A stretch of 64,000 bases of DNA from Sinomonas atrocyanea (GTDB lineage Bacteria > Actinomycetota > Actinomycetes > Actinomycetales > Micrococcaceae). Made by a program: the position numbers and the translations under genes. Shown in pieces: positions 44,030 through 54,352 of the stretch. The stretch's first letter is position 1. Each line of letters begins with the position of its first letter. The notes under the pieces are model-generated. The model ran no database searches. It was not told the DNA's origin and was given only the letters and a program-made list of their open reading frames with translations. Location of the stretch: the NCBI RefSeq assembly GCF_030812675.1, contig NZ_JAUSTE010000001.1:682001-746000 (forward strand). Direction: 5' to 3'.

Positions 44030-45701
44030 CCCCCTTCGGCGGGAAGATGCCCTCCGGGACGCCCCGGCCGTCCCAGTTGAGCAGGTTCACCCGGCCCCGG
44101 AGGGCCCCGGGCTGGGCCTCCCCGTCGGTGGTCTGGCGCTGCTTGAGGGCGTAGAACGTCTCGACGGCGACGGGGACCGGCTTGCCGCTGCCCTCGCCGA
44201 AGGAGTCGGAGGGGTACATCCCCGGGCCGTCCTCGAAGTCGAGGGAGCAGCCCATCTCCTCGAGGTTGTGGGCCTGCTCGACGTGGGCGTTCGGGATGAC
44301 GTAGCGCTCGGCGTACTTGGCGATCGCCATGAGCCGGTACATCTCCTGGACCGTCCGGCCGTCCATGCCGACGCTCTCGGCGATGGACTCGTCCGCGCCC
44401 GTGCCCAGGGAGATGCCCCGCATGTAGGCGCGCATGGCGGCGAGCCGCCGGAGCACGCCGTCGATGATCGAGGTGTCCCCCGCGGTGAACAGCTCGGCGA
44501 GGTACTCGGAGGGGATCCGGAGGGCGCCGATGGCGCCGAAGAGGGTGCCGGCGTCCTCGGCGTCGTGGCCCTGGCTCGAGAGCAGGTCCACGATCGGCGA
44601 GAGCGGCGGGACGTACCAGACCATCGGCATGGTGCGGTACTCGGGGTGCAGCGGGAGGGCGACCTGGTAGACCTTGGCGAGCTTGTAGATCGGCGAGCGC
44701 CGGGCCGCGTCCAGCCAGTCCTCCGGGATCCCGTCCCGCCGGGCGGCGGCGATGACCTCGGGGTCGGAGGGGTCCAGGAGCAGGTCGAGCTGGGCGCGGT
44801 AGAGGTCCTGCGGATCGGGGGTCGACGCCGCCGCGGTGACCGCGTCGACGTCGTACAGGAAGATGCCGAGGTACCGCAGCCGCCCCACGCAGGTTTCCGA
44901 GCACACGGTCGGGAGGCCGATCTCGACGCGGGGATAGCAGAAGGTGCACTTCTCGGCCTTGCCGCTCTTGTGGTTGAAGTACATCTTCTTGTAGGGGCAG
45001 CCGGTGATGCACTGGCGCCAGCCGCGGCAGCGGTCCTGGTCCACGAGCACGATCCCGTCCTCGGCCCGCTTGTAGATCGCGCCCGAGGGGCACGAGGCCA
45101 TGCACGAGGGGTTCAGGCAGTGCTCGCAGATCCGCGGCAGGTAGAACATGAACGTCTTCTCGAACTCGAACTTGATCTTCTCGCTGGCCTCGTCGCGCAG
45201 TTCGGCGCTGCGGCGCAGCTTGGCCACGATCGGGTCGAGCTCGCCCTTCTGCGGGGCGCCGCCGAGGTCGTCGTCCCAGTTCGCGCTCCACGTGACCTTG
45301 GTGTCCTCGCCGGTGATGAGGGACTTGGGCCGGGCCACGGGGAAGTCGTCGCCGAGCGGGGCCTCGATGAGGGTCTTGTAGTCGTAGGTCCACGGCTCGT
45401 AGTAGTCCTTGAGTTCCGGCTGGACCGGGCTCGCGAAGATCCCGAGGAGCTTCTTGACGCGGCCGCCGCCCTTGAGGCGGAGCCGGCCGCGCCGGTTGAG
45501 CTCCCAGCCGCCGCGCCAGCGCTCCTGGTCCTCGTACTGGCGCGGGTAGCCCTGCCCGGGGCGGGTCTCGACGTTGTTGAACCACACGTACTCGGTGCCG
45601 GCCCGGTTGGTCCACGCCTGCTTGCACGTGACCGAGCAGGTGTGGCACCCGATGCACTTGTCCAGGTTCATCACCATGCCCACCTGGGCCATGACCCTCA
45701 T
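44010..45701 (-). CDS. narH: Respiratory nitrate reductase beta subunit
   Basis: 563 residues; the four-cluster electron-transfer subunit. Cys groups: CIGCHTCSVTC (~16), CEHCLNPSCMASCP (~190), CRGWRQCITGCP (~223; the Trp in place of one Cys fits the [3Fe-4S] site) and CTFC with CSETC (~250). ATG start with GGAAGG upstream, 28 bp after the narG stop. It spans full length compared with E. coli NarH (~512) plus loops. Confidence 0.95.
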   Translation of the reverse strand: MRVMAQVGMVMNLDKCIGCHTCSVTCKQAWTNRAGTEYVWFNNVETRPGQGYPRQYEDQERWRGGWELNRRGRLRLKGGGRVKKLLGIFASPVQPELKDYYEPWTYDYKTLIEAPLGDDFPVARPKSLITGEDTKVTWSANWDDDLGGAPQKGELDPIVAKLRRSAELRDEASEKIKFEFEKTFMFYLPRICEHCLNPSCMASCPSGAIYKRAEDGIVLVDQDRCRGWRQCITGCPYKKMYFNHKSGKAEKCTFCYPRVEIGLPTVCSETCVGRLRYLGIFLYDVDAVTAAASTPDPQDLYRAQLDLLLDPSDPEVIAAARRDGIPEDWLDAARRSPIYKLAKVYQVALPLHPEYRTMPMVWYVPPLSPIVDLLSSQGHDAEDAGTLFGAIGALRIPSEYLAELFTAGDTSIIDGVLRRLAAMRAYMRGISLGTGADESIAESVGMDGRTVQEMYRLMAIAKYAERYVIPNAHVEQAHNLEEMGCSLDFEDGPGMYPSDSFGEGSGKPVPVAVETFYALKQRQTTDGEAQPGALRGRVNLLNWDGRGVPEGIFPPKGDGRADH

Positions 45702-45729
45702 GGTGCCGCCTTCCGGATCGGAGTTCCCA

Positions 45730-48700
45730 TCAGTACGTGACCTCCTGCGAACGCTTGCGGATCGTGCTGACCATGTCGCGCTGGTTGCCCGTCGGGCCGA
45801 GGTAGTTGAACGCGTAGGCGAGGTGGGCGTAGCCGCCCACGAGGTGCGTCGGCTTGACGAGCAGCCGCGTCGCCGAGTTGTGGATGCCGCCGCGGCGGCC
45901 CGTCGCCTCCGACTTCGGCACGTCGATGGTGCGCTCCTGGGCGTGGTAGACGTAGACGACGCCGGCCGGCATGCGGTGGCTCACGATCGCCCGGCCCACG
46001 AACACCCCGTTCGCGTTGACGCACTCGATCCAGTCGTTGTCCGAGATCTCGAGCGCGGCGGCGTCCTCTGCGCTCATCCAGCAGGTGGGGCCGCCGCGGG
46101 AGAGCGAGAGCATGAACAGGTTGTCCTGGTACTCCGAGTGGATGGACAACTTGCTGTGCGGGGTGAGGAACCGGACGGTGACCTCCATGCCGTCCTGGCC
46201 CAGCCGGGGCTCGCCGAAGAGCCGGTGCATGTCCAGCGGGGGGGCGGTAGATCGGCAGCGCCTCCCCGAGGTCTCGTATCCAGTCGTGGTCGAGGAAGAA
46301 GTGCATGCGCCCCGTGAGGGTGTGCCAGGGCTTGAGCCGCTCGACGTTGATCGTGAACGGGGCGTACCTGCGCCCTCCCGTCTCCGAGCCCGACCACTCG
46401 GGCGAGGTGATGACGGGGACCGGGGCGGCCTGGGTGTCGGCGAAGCGGATGGCCTTCTCCTCCGACCCCTCGGCCAGGTCCGCGAGCCGCCGCCCGGTGC
46501 GCCGCTCGAGCTCCTTGAACCCCTGGACCGCGAGCTCGCCGTTCGTGGTGCCGGAGAAGGTGAGGATCGCCTCGGCGAGCTTCGCATCGGTGTCGATCGC
46601 CGGCAGCCCTGCCGCGGCGCCGTGGGACATGACGCCGTTGGCGTGGGCCAGCCGGTTGAGCGCGTGGTCGAGCTCGAACGTGACGCCCTTGACCGTGAAC
46701 CCCTTCTCGGCCGCGAGCGGGCCGATCGCGGCAATCTTCTCCCCGATCGCGGTGTAGTCGCGCTCCACGACGCTCACCTGCGGCATCGTGGCGCCGGGCA
46801 CCGCCGGGACGTCCGGATCCCGCCAGTCGCGCACCACGCCGCCGGGCTGGGCGAGCTGGCCCGGGGTGTCGTGCTGGAGGGGGACCGTGACCAGGTCGCG
46901 GCGCACCCCCAGATGGGTGCGTGCCAGCCGGGAGAACTCCTGGGCGAGGAGGTGGAACATCTCGAAGTCGGTCTTCGTCTCCCACGGGGGGTCGATCGCG
47001 GGACTGAAGGCGTGCACGTACGGGTGCATGTCCGTCGAGGAGAGGTCGTGCTTCTCGTACCAGGTCGCGGCCGGGAAGACGACGTCGGAGAGGAGCGTCG
47101 TCGAGGTCATGCGGAAGTCCGCGGACATCAGCAGGTCGAGCTTGCCCTCCGGGGTGGTCTCGCGCCACGCGACGTCGCGGGGGCGGGGCATGCCCGGCTC
47201 GAGCTGGGTGCCCATGACGTTGTGGTGGGTGCCGAGCAGGTTCTTCAGGAAGTACTCGTTGCCCTTCGCCGAGGACCCCAGCAGGTTGGACCGCCACAGC
47301 ACGAGGGTGCGCGGCCAGTTCTCGGGCGCGTCGACGTCCTCGATCGCCGCCCGGAGCGTGCCGCCCTTGAGCTGCGCCGCCACGTAGGAGGCCTCGGACT
47401 CAGCGACGCCGGCCACGACCGCCTCCCTCGCCTCGTCCGCGACGTCGAGGGGGTTGCGGTCGAACTGCGGGTAGAACGGCATCCAGCCGAGCCGCGCGGA
47501 CTGCGCGATGGCGTCCGCGGTGTGCATGCCCTCGAGGTTGCCCTCCGCGAGCGAGGAGGCGAGGGAGGCGGCCGAGTAGCCGTCGTTGCGCCACTGGCCG
47601 GTGTGCATGTACCAGTAGGACGTGCCGGTCATGGTCCGCGGGGGCCGTGACCAGTCGAGCGCGTTCGCGAGGGAGACCCAGCCCGTGAGCGGCCTCGTCT
47701 TCTCCTGGCCCACGTAGTGCGCCCAGCCGCCGCCGTTGCGCCCCATCGAGCCGGTCAGGAGGAGGAGGGAGAGGACGGCGCGGTAGGTCACGTCCCCGTG
47801 GAACCACTGGCAGATGCCGGCGCCCATGATCACCATGGACCGGCCGCCCGACTGCTCGGCGTTGCGGGCGAACTCGCGGGCGATCCGCTCGCACTGCGCC
47901 ATCGGGACGTTGGTGATGCCCTCCTGCCACGCCGGGGTGTAGGGCACCGACGCGTCGTCGTACCCATGGGGCCACTCCCCCGGCAGCCCGGCCCGGCCCA
48001 CGCCGTACTGGGCGAGCATGAGGTCGAACACCGTGGTGACGGTCTTCCCGGCGACCGTGCGCACGGGGACGCCGCGCCGCAGCACCGACCCGGCGCCGTC
48101 GGCCGCCTCGAAGCACGGCAGCATCACCTCCGCCGCGTCCGGGGCTGACGACGGCGAGGCGGGGCCGCCGCCGTCGGCCCCCTCGCCGGGGTGGAGGCTC
48201 AGCAGCGGGTCCACGTCGCCGAGGTCGAGGTTCCAGCGGCCCTCGTCGGCCGTGTTGTAGCGGAACCCGATCGAGCCGTTCGGGACCACGGGCGCACCCG
48301 TGGCCGCGTCCAGCAGGACGGTCTTCCACGCGGCGTCGGCCTCGCCCTCGTGGCCCGGGACGTCGGCCGCGGTGAGGAACTTCCCGGGCACGAGCCCGGT
48401 CCCGTCCGGCGACGGGACGAGCGTGATGAGGAACGGCAGGTCGGTGTAGCGCTTGGCGAAGTCCGTGAAGAACGGCACCTCGCGGTCCGCGTAGAACTCC
48501 TTGAGGATCACATGGCCCATGGCCATCGCGAGGGCCGCATCCGTGCCCGCCTGGGGGGCCATCCACTCGTCGGCGAACTTCGTGTTGTCGGCGTAGTCGG
48601 GGCTCACCGTGACCACCTTGGTGCCCCGGTAGCGGACCTCGGCCATCCAGTGCGCGTCCGGGGTGCGCGTCACCGGCACATTGGAGCCCCACATCATCAG

Positions 48701-49486
48701 GTACGTCGCGTCCCACCAGTCGCCGGACTCGGGGACGTCCGTCTGGTCGCCGAAGACCTGCGGGCTCGCCACCGGCAGGTCCGCGTACCAGTCGTAGAAG
48801 CTCGTCATGACCCCACCGATGAGCTGGATGAAGCGCGTGCCCACGCAGTGGCTCACGATCGACATCGCCGGGATGGGCGAGAAGCCGGAGCAGCGGTCCG
48901 GCCCGTACGCCTTGATCGTGTGGACGTGGGCGGCGGCCGCGATCTCGACGGCCTCGGACCAGCTCGCCCGCACGAGCCCGCCCTTGCCGCGGGCCTGCTG
49001 GTAGCGGCGGCGCCGCTCGGGGTCCGAGACGATGTCCGCCCACGCGGCCACCGGGTCACCCAGGCGCTGCTTGGCCTCGCGGTACATCTCGAGCAGGGGC
49101 CCGCGCACATAGGGGTAGCGGACCCGGGTCGGCGAGTAGGTGTACCAGGAGAACGCGGCCCCGCGCGGGCAGCCCCTCGGCTCGTACTCGGGCCGGTCGG
49201 GGCCTACAGAGGGATAGTCGGTCTGCTGCGACTCCCACGTGATGATGCCGTCCTTGACGTACACCTTCCACGAGCAGGAGCCGGTGCAGTTGACGCCGTG
49301 GGTGGAGCGGACCACCTTGTCGTGGCTCCATCTGTCGCGGTAGAAGACATCGCCCGCGCGGCCGCCGTCGCGGAACACCGCCCGGGCGTCGTCCGTCTCC
49401 TCCCACCGTGTGAAGAAGCGCCCCATCGCGAGCATCGCGTCGGAGGCGCTGCCATCGAGCCCTGGTCGGATCGGTCCGGCTGCCAT
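45730..49486 (-). pseudogene. narG: Respiratory nitrate reductase alpha subunit, one frameshift
   Basis: About 1250 residues across two frames. The first frame runs from ATG 49486 to the C7 tract (forward G7 at 46238-46244) and would continue out of frame to 45698; removing one C restores the normal C-terminus, including MHRLFGEPRLGQDGMEVTVR and NYLGPTGNQRDMVSTI, to the stop at 45730. The [4Fe-4S] ligands (His and Cys in HGVNCTGSCSW, Cys in RGCPRG) and the molybdenum-ligand Asp region (WWDATYLMMWGSN) are intact. The last ~170 residues contact NarH and the guanine dinucleotide cofactor, so the shifted product is likely inactive. Sequencing error in a homopolymer is a real alternative. Confidence 0.85.
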
Positions 49487-49493
49487 GGGCCAC

Positions 49494-49523
49494 ACTCTAG
49501 GGAGGCCGGGAGCGGCCCGTGAA
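49494..49523 (-). promoter_or_regulatory. Candidate leaderless narG promoter
   Basis: On the minus strand TTCACG (forward 49518-49523), 18 bp, then TAGAGT (forward 49494-49499). The ATG at 49486 lies 7 nt after the -10, so the transcript would begin at or next to the start codon. There is no Shine-Dalgarno before narG, which fits a leaderless mRNA and favours 49486 over the GTG at 49495. No clear FNR-type palindrome is visible. Confidence 0.4.
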
Positions 49524-49571
49524 GGGATTGTCTGCTGGCGAAGGGAAATATGCGCTAATTCGAGGCGTGAT

Positions 49572-50693
49572 TCAGGCGGCGTCCTCGTGGCGCCGCACGT
49601 CCTCGACCGCGGCCGCGACGTTGCGGGTGAAGAGGACGAGCCAGGCCAGCACGACGCCGGCGACGACGAGTTCCATCGCGGTCATGTTGTAGTAGCCGAG
49701 CGGCCACCAGAGCATCACGGAGATCACGGCGGCGCCGAGCATCGCGTAGCCGGCGGCGTAGAAGGTCCGGCTCAGCCCGGGGACCCACGCGGGGGCGCGC
49801 ACGAGGAGCAGGGTGTACGTGGCCGCCATGGACGTCGCGAGGGTGTTGTGGGCGGGGATGAACACGTCCACCGGGACGAGGCCGGTGCACGCGAGCAGGG
49901 CGCCCATCAGCACGAGGCAGGTGAGCAGCGGCCGCTCGCGCGTGCGGGCCGCAGTCAGGCCGGCGCGGCTCCGATGGGCGTCGAGGGCGCGCAGGTCGCG
50001 CGTCATGTACTCCGCCAGGAGCGCGATGACGACCCCGGCCGTCACGAGGGTCGCGTTGAAGGCCAGGGCCACCCCGTAGTCCGCGGCGCCGAGCACACTG
50101 AAGTTCACCTGCCACCAGTTGGGGCGCGTGGTGGTCACCATCGAGGTCAGGATGCCCGCGCCCAGGAAGGTCGCGAGCAGGTTCGAGAGCGCGTAGCTGT
50201 CCATGCGCGAGCCCGACTGGTAGGCGGTGTAGGCCGCGAGGGCCGCCGACACCGCGGTCAGGAGGGACGCCGCGAAGGCGTCCAGCGTCAGCCCGGTGAA
50301 GGCGCGCTGGAAGATCTGGAAGCTGGCCCACGCCACCATGAAGGCGATCGCCGCGTGCGCGAACGCGAGCGCCACGGTGCCCAGCAGCCTCCGCCACAGG
50401 GGCCGGTCGGCAAGCCAGCGACGGTCCGGGTCGCCATACGAGCGCCGGTAGGCGACCGGGAACGCGACGAGGGCCGCGACCCCGGCCACGAGGGCGGCGA
50501 CGTCCCCCACCCCGTGGTCCCCCGAGAGGGCCGGCCGGCGCCCGACGAAGGCGCCGAGCGCCAGCACGAGGCCGGCCAGCGCGGCGACGAGGCCGGTGGC
50601 GAGGGCCCGCGCCTCCACGGCGGTCGCGGTGGGCTCGGGCGAGGGCCGTTCGCGCGACGGGCTGTGCGCCGGCTCGGCGTCGCGGCGGCTCAC
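49572..50693 (-). CDS. Polytopic membrane protein of unknown function
   Basis: 373 residues. A polar 25-residue N-terminus is followed by about ten hydrophobic segments (~30-50, 60-80, 105-125, 140-160, 165-190, 205-230, 260-280, 290-305, 320-335, 345-365). YGVALAFNATLVTAGVVIA recalls DUF998-type membrane proteins, but the length is greater and the match unsure. The GTG overlaps the GNAT stop by 4 bp, so the two genes are coupled. It lies 85 bp upstream of narG on the same strand; a link with nitrate respiration is unproven. Confidence 0.7.
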   Translation of the reverse strand: MSRRDAEPAHSPSRERPSPEPTATAVEARALATGLVAALAGLVLALGAFVGRRPALSGDHGVGDVAALVAGVAALVAFPVAYRRSYGDPDRRWLADRPLWRRLLGTVALAFAHAAIAFMVAWASFQIFQRAFTGLTLDAFAASLLTAVSAALAAYTAYQSGSRMDSYALSNLLATFLGAGILTSMVTTTRPNWWQVNFSVLGAADYGVALAFNATLVTAGVVIALLAEYMTRDLRALDAHRSRAGLTAARTRERPLLTCLVLMGALLACTGLVPVDVFIPAHNTLATSMAATYTLLLVRAPAWVPGLSRTFYAAGYAMLGAAVISVMLWWPLGYYNMTAMELVVAGVVLAWLVLFTRNVAAAVEDVRRHEDAA

Positions 50694-51802
50694 GGCAGGC
50701 TCCGGTACCACTCGCCGTCGTGCCCCGCGGGCCGGAAGCCGATCGCCTCGTTGATGGCGAGCATGTGCGCGTTCTCCTCGGCGTTGAAGGTCACGACCTT
50801 CCGCGCGGCCGGGTACTTGGAGCGGTACTGGGCCAGGTTCGCGAGCTTGACCCACATCCCGAGCGACCGGCCGCGGTGGCCGCTGGCCACGAGGGTGTCG
50901 TCCTGGTCGGCGACGGCCTCCTTGCCCCGCCGGACCCACAGCGAGGTGTAGGCCGCGAACCGGCCCGTGGCCCGGTGGCGCGCCGCCGCGTACAGCGGCA
51001 CCGTCCCGGCCTCGGCGAGCATGCGCTCCAGCGCAGCGACGCGCTCTGCGTCCCAGACCGCCGCATCCGTGCGCGACTCGCCCTGGGGCGCGTCCACCGA
51101 CATGCGGGCGAACAGCTCGGCCATCCCTGCCCGGTGCTCGGGCGGGACGCCCTCCCAGATCATGAGCTCGTACTCCGCCCAGGCCTTCGAGGAGGCCGCC
51201 GCCGCGAGGGCCGGCCACCCGCCGTCGTGCTCTGCGAGGTCCAGCTCGCTGAAGCGCACCACCTGGTTCAACGAGAACCCGGCCGCACGGGCGAACCGCA
51301 CCGGCCGCTCCCCCGCCGGGAGAACCCCGGTGCCGGTCGAGGGCACCACGGCCTCGGCACCTGCCGTCGGCGCGCCGGAGCCGTCCGGGTCAGAGGCGCG
51401 GACGGGGTGCTCGGTGAACGCGTCCACCACGGTGCGGCCCCGGCGTCGTGCCTCCTCGAGGGCGGCCTCCAGCAGGGCACGCCCCAGCCCCCGCCGCGAG
51501 AACTCATCCAGGACCTCGGCGCGCACCGTGGCGCGGTCCAGGTCCTCCTTGAGGGACACCCGGCACCAGGCACGGCCGGCCATCCTCCCGCCCGCGCGGG
51601 CGAAGAACAGCACCGTCTCGTCGTACGGCGAGTCCCGCCACACCCGCAGGCGGTACTCCGGCGGCGAGCAGCGGTCCTCGTGGCCCCAGATCTGCCGCTG
51701 CACGGCATCCGTGAGGCGCGAGAACTCCAGGAACTCCTCGGCCCCCGGCCCCGCGAGGCTCGGGGGCAGGCGCAGCCGCTCGATGCGGTAGTCAGCGCTC
51801 AT
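50690..51802 (-). CDS. GNAT family N-acetyltransferase, two-domain
   Basis: 370 residues from the ATG at 51802 (SADYRIERLRLPPS). Two GNAT folds are likely: the first has LDEFSRRGLGRALLEAALEE (acetyl-CoA R/Q-x-x-G-x-G/A loop) at ~115, the second has HRGRSLGMWVKLANLAQYRS (~325) and ends with NEAIGFRPAG. Actinobacterial relatives acetylate small molecules such as mycothiol precursors, but residue-level evidence for that is lacking. Coupled to the membrane protein gene; 102 bp after rplA. Confidence 0.8.
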   Translation of the reverse strand: MSADYRIERLRLPPSLAGPGAEEFLEFSRLTDAVQRQIWGHEDRCSPPEYRLRVWRDSPYDETVLFFARAGGRMAGRAWCRVSLKEDLDRATVRAEVLDEFSRRGLGRALLEAALEEARRRGRTVVDAFTEHPVRASDPDGSGAPTAGAEAVVPSTGTGVLPAGERPVRFARAAGFSLNQVVRFSELDLAEHDGGWPALAAAASSKAWAEYELMIWEGVPPEHRAGMAELFARMSVDAPQGESRTDAAVWDAERVAALERMLAEAGTVPLYAAARHRATGRFAAYTSLWVRRGKEAVADQDDTLVASGHRGRSLGMWVKLANLAQYRSKYPAARKVVTFNAEENAHMLAINEAIGFRPAGHDGEWYRSLP

Positions 51803-51846
51803 GTGCGCCAGTCTAGCCGCGCCCCTCCGGGCACCGCCGGAACGCA

Positions 51847-51882
51847 CGAGGGCCCCCTTCCACAGGTGGAAGGAGGCCCTCG
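51847..51882 (-). terminator. rplKA terminator hairpin
   Basis: CGAGGGCC-C-CCTTCCAC pairs with GTGGAAGG-A-GGCCCTCG, a 16-bp stem with one mismatch and an AG loop, 22 bp after the rplA stop. It separates the ribosomal genes from the acetyltransferase/nar block. Confidence 0.75.
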
Positions 51883-51904
51883 CCAGCGGTGCGAGTGAGG
51901 TGGA

Positions 51905-52612
51905 TCAGCCCTCGAGGATCACCTTGGTGGCGTTCGGGTCGACCTGGACGCCGGGGCCGAACGTCGTGGCGACGGTGGCCTTCTGGATGTAGCGGCCCTT
52001 CGAGGCGGACGGCTTGAGGCGGAGCACCTCGTCGAGCGCGGCCGCGTAGTTCTCGGCGAGCTGGCGCGCGTCGAACGAGGTCTTGCCGATGATGAAGTGC
52101 AGGTTCGAGTGCTTGTCGACGCGGAAGTCGATCTTGCCGCCCTTGATCTCGTTCACGGCCTTCGCCACGTCCGGGGTCACCGTGCCGGTCTTCGGGTTCG
52201 GCATGAGGTTGCGCGGGCCGAGGATCTTGCCGAGGCGGCCGACCTTGCCCATGAGCTCCGGGGTCGCCACGGCGGCGTCAAAGTCCGTCCAGCCGCCCTG
52301 GATGCGCTCGATCAGGTCGTCCGAGCCCACCACGTCGGCGCCGGCGGCCTCGGCGGCTGCCGCCTTGTCGCCGGTCGCGAAGACGACGACGCGGGCGGTC
52401 TTGCCCGTGCCGTGCGGGAGGATGACCGTGCCGCGGACCATCTGGTCCGCCTTGCGCGGGTCGACGCCGAGGCGGAACGCGACCTCAACCGTCGCGTCCG
52501 TCTTCGACGGGTTGATCTCCTTGGCCAGGGCCACGCCCTCGGCCGGGGCGTAGACCTTGCCGGCCTCGATCTTCTCGGCCGCTGCCTTGTATGCCTTGCT
52601 GCGCTTTGCCAT
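51905..52612 (-). CDS. rplA: 50S ribosomal protein L1
   Basis: 235 residues. [40 protein letters not shown] and the [16 protein letters not shown] end are diagnostic. It forms the L1 stalk. It lies 110 bp after rplK. rplJ, normally next, is 12 kb away. Confidence 0.97.
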   Translation of the reverse strand: MAKRSKAYKAAAEKIEAGKVYAPAEGVALAKEINPSKTDATVEVAFRLGVDPRKADQMVRGTVILPHGTGKTARVVVFATGDKAAAAEAAGADVVGSDDLIERIQGGWTDFDAAVATPELMGKVGRLGKILGPRNLMPNPKTGTVTPDVAKAVNEIKGGKIDFRVDKHSNLHFIIGKTSFDARQLAENYAAALDEVLRLKPSASKGRYIQKATVATTFGPGVQVDPNATKVILEG

Positions 52613-52722
52613 GCTGCTCTCGATCTCCTTGTGCAGGTGTGGTCATTGTGGGCCGCGCTCGGCCCTGCCACGGACGACGGCGGGACTCGCCGTGCGTCGT
52701 TGATGAATGGGGGGGTGAGGTA

Positions 52723-53154
52723 CTAGCCCTCGACGGTGATGCCCATGGAGCGGGCGGTGCCGGCGATGATCTTCTTCGCGGCCTCGACGTCGTTGGCGTT
52801 GAGGTCCTCGAGCTTGGTCTTGGCGATCTCCTCGACCTGGGCGTCGGAGAGCTTGGCGACCTTCACGGTGTGCGGGGTCGCGGAGCCCTTCTGCACGCCC
52901 GCGGCCTTCTTGATCAGCTCAGCGGCCGGCGGGGTCTTGGTGATGAAGGTGAAGGAGCGGTCCTCGTAGACCGTGATCTCCACCGGGATGACGTTGCCGC
53001 GCTGGGATTCCGTCGCGGCGTTGTACGCCTTGCAGAACTCCATGATGTTGACACCGTGCTGGCCGAGCGCAGGACCGATCGGCGGGGCCGGGTTGGCGGC
53101 GCCTGCCTGGATCTGCAGCTTGATGAGGCCGGTGACCTTCTTCTTGGGAGCCAA
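52723..53154 (-). CDS. rplK: 50S ribosomal protein L11
   Basis: 143 residues from a TTG at 53154 ([17 protein letters not shown]); AAGGA lies ~7 nt upstream, and this gives the exact usual length. The thiostrepton-region Pro-rich [20 protein letters not shown] is intact. An open frame further upstream has no L11 character. Confidence 0.96.
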
Positions 53155-53309
53155 TGTAGGGTCCTTTTCTTCCTGACGCTTCCTGGAGCAGCAGGAGCGC
53201 CGCCCAGGTGGTGACCGCCATGGCGAGGCAGTCGACCGCCCCGGCACCGGTAGGCATCCGGTCCCGGGGCGAAGTCTTCAATTGTACGGCGTCCCCCGCT
53301 CGGGGCGTC

Positions 53310-54239
53310 CTAGATCTTGGCGACCTGGTTGAACGCGAGCGTCACGGGGGTCTCGCGCTCGAAGATCGAGACGAGGACCACGAGGGTCTGCGACTCGGGC
53401 TTGATCTCCGAGATGGTCGCGGGGAGGGTCTCGAACGGGCCCTCCTTGACGATGACCGACTCGCCGACCTCGAAGTCCACGGCGACCGGCGCGGCCTGGG
53501 CCTTCTGGCCCGCCTTGCCAGCGGCCTTCGCCTCGGCGGCCTGCTCCTGCTCGAACACCGGGGCGAGCATCGAGAAGACCTCGTCGAGGGTCAGCGGGAC
53601 CGGGTTGTGGGCGTTCCCCACGAAGCCGGTGACGCCCGGAGTGTGGCGGACGGCGCCCCACGAGGCGTCGGTGAGGTCCATGCGCACCAGCACGTAGCCG
53701 GGGATGCGGACCCGGTTCACGATCTTGCGCTGGGCGTTCTTGATCTCGACGACTTCCTCCATCGGGACCTGGATCTCGAAGATGTAGTCTTCCATGTCCA
53801 GCGTCTGGATGCGGGTCTCGAGGTTCGACTTCACGCGGTTCTCGTAGCCCGCGTAGGAGTGGATGACGTACCAGTCGCCCGGCTGGCGGCGCAGCTTGGC
53901 GCGGAAGTCCTCGGCCGCCTTCGCGGCGGCCTCGGCCGGGTCGATCTCCTCGGTGGCCTCCGCGCCCTCGGCGACGTCCTCGCCCGAGACGGCCGCGTCG
54001 TCGTGCGCGGCCTCTCCAGCAGGGGCGGCCTCCTCAGCGGGAGCCTCCTCGGCTTCCTCAGCCTCGGCCTCCTCGGCCGGGGCCTCTTCGGCCTCGGCCG
54101 TCTCGGAGAGGGCCTCGTCGTCGCCGGCCTCGTCGGGGGAAGCGGCAGGGGCAACGGGCGCAGCGGCGTCGGAGAAGGCGGGCTCGAAGGCCGACTCCTC
54201 GTGCTCGGTCCCGCGATCCTCGAGCTCGTGCTCAGACAC
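53310..54239 (-). CDS. nusG: Transcription antitermination protein NusG with acidic N-terminal extension
   Basis: 309 residues against ~180 in E. coli. Residues 1-~118 are Ala/Glu/Asp-rich and probably disordered. The NGN domain begins [20 protein letters not shown] (~121) and contains [20 protein letters not shown]; the KOW domain is [20 protein letters not shown] to the end. The GTG start has AGGAG upstream. It binds the beta' clamp helices and links transcription to translation or Rho. It lies 113 bp after secE. Confidence 0.96.
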   Translation of the reverse strand: MSEHELEDRGTEHEESAFEPAFSDAAAPVAPAASPDEAGDDEALSETAEAEEAPAEEAEAEEAEEAPAEEAAPAGEAAHDDAAVSGEDVAEGAEATEEIDPAEAAAKAAEDFRAKLRRQPGDWYVIHSYAGYENRVKSNLETRIQTLDMEDYIFEIQVPMEEVVEIKNAQRKIVNRVRIPGYVLVRMDLTDASWGAVRHTPGVTGFVGNAHNPVPLTLDEVFSMLAPVFEQEQAAEAKAAGKAGQKAQAAPVAVDFEVGESVIVKEGPFETLPATISEIKPESQTLVVLVSIFERETPVTLAFNQVAKI

Positions 54240-54352
54240 TTAGTCTCCTGCTTTCCTCGTGCGACTTACTCGTTGCGACTTAAATGGCTCATCCGCACAC
54301 CCTGCCCCGTCCCGGTCTCCCGGTTCCGGGCCAGCGGTCTGCGGACCCAGGC

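Noticed and set aside
45698-46240. The unshifted C-terminal frame of narG running to 45698 and overlapping narH
   Set aside because: It is Arg/Pro/His-rich and unlike any NarG C-terminus, whereas the neighbouring frame carries the conserved residues; treated as the product of the frameshift.
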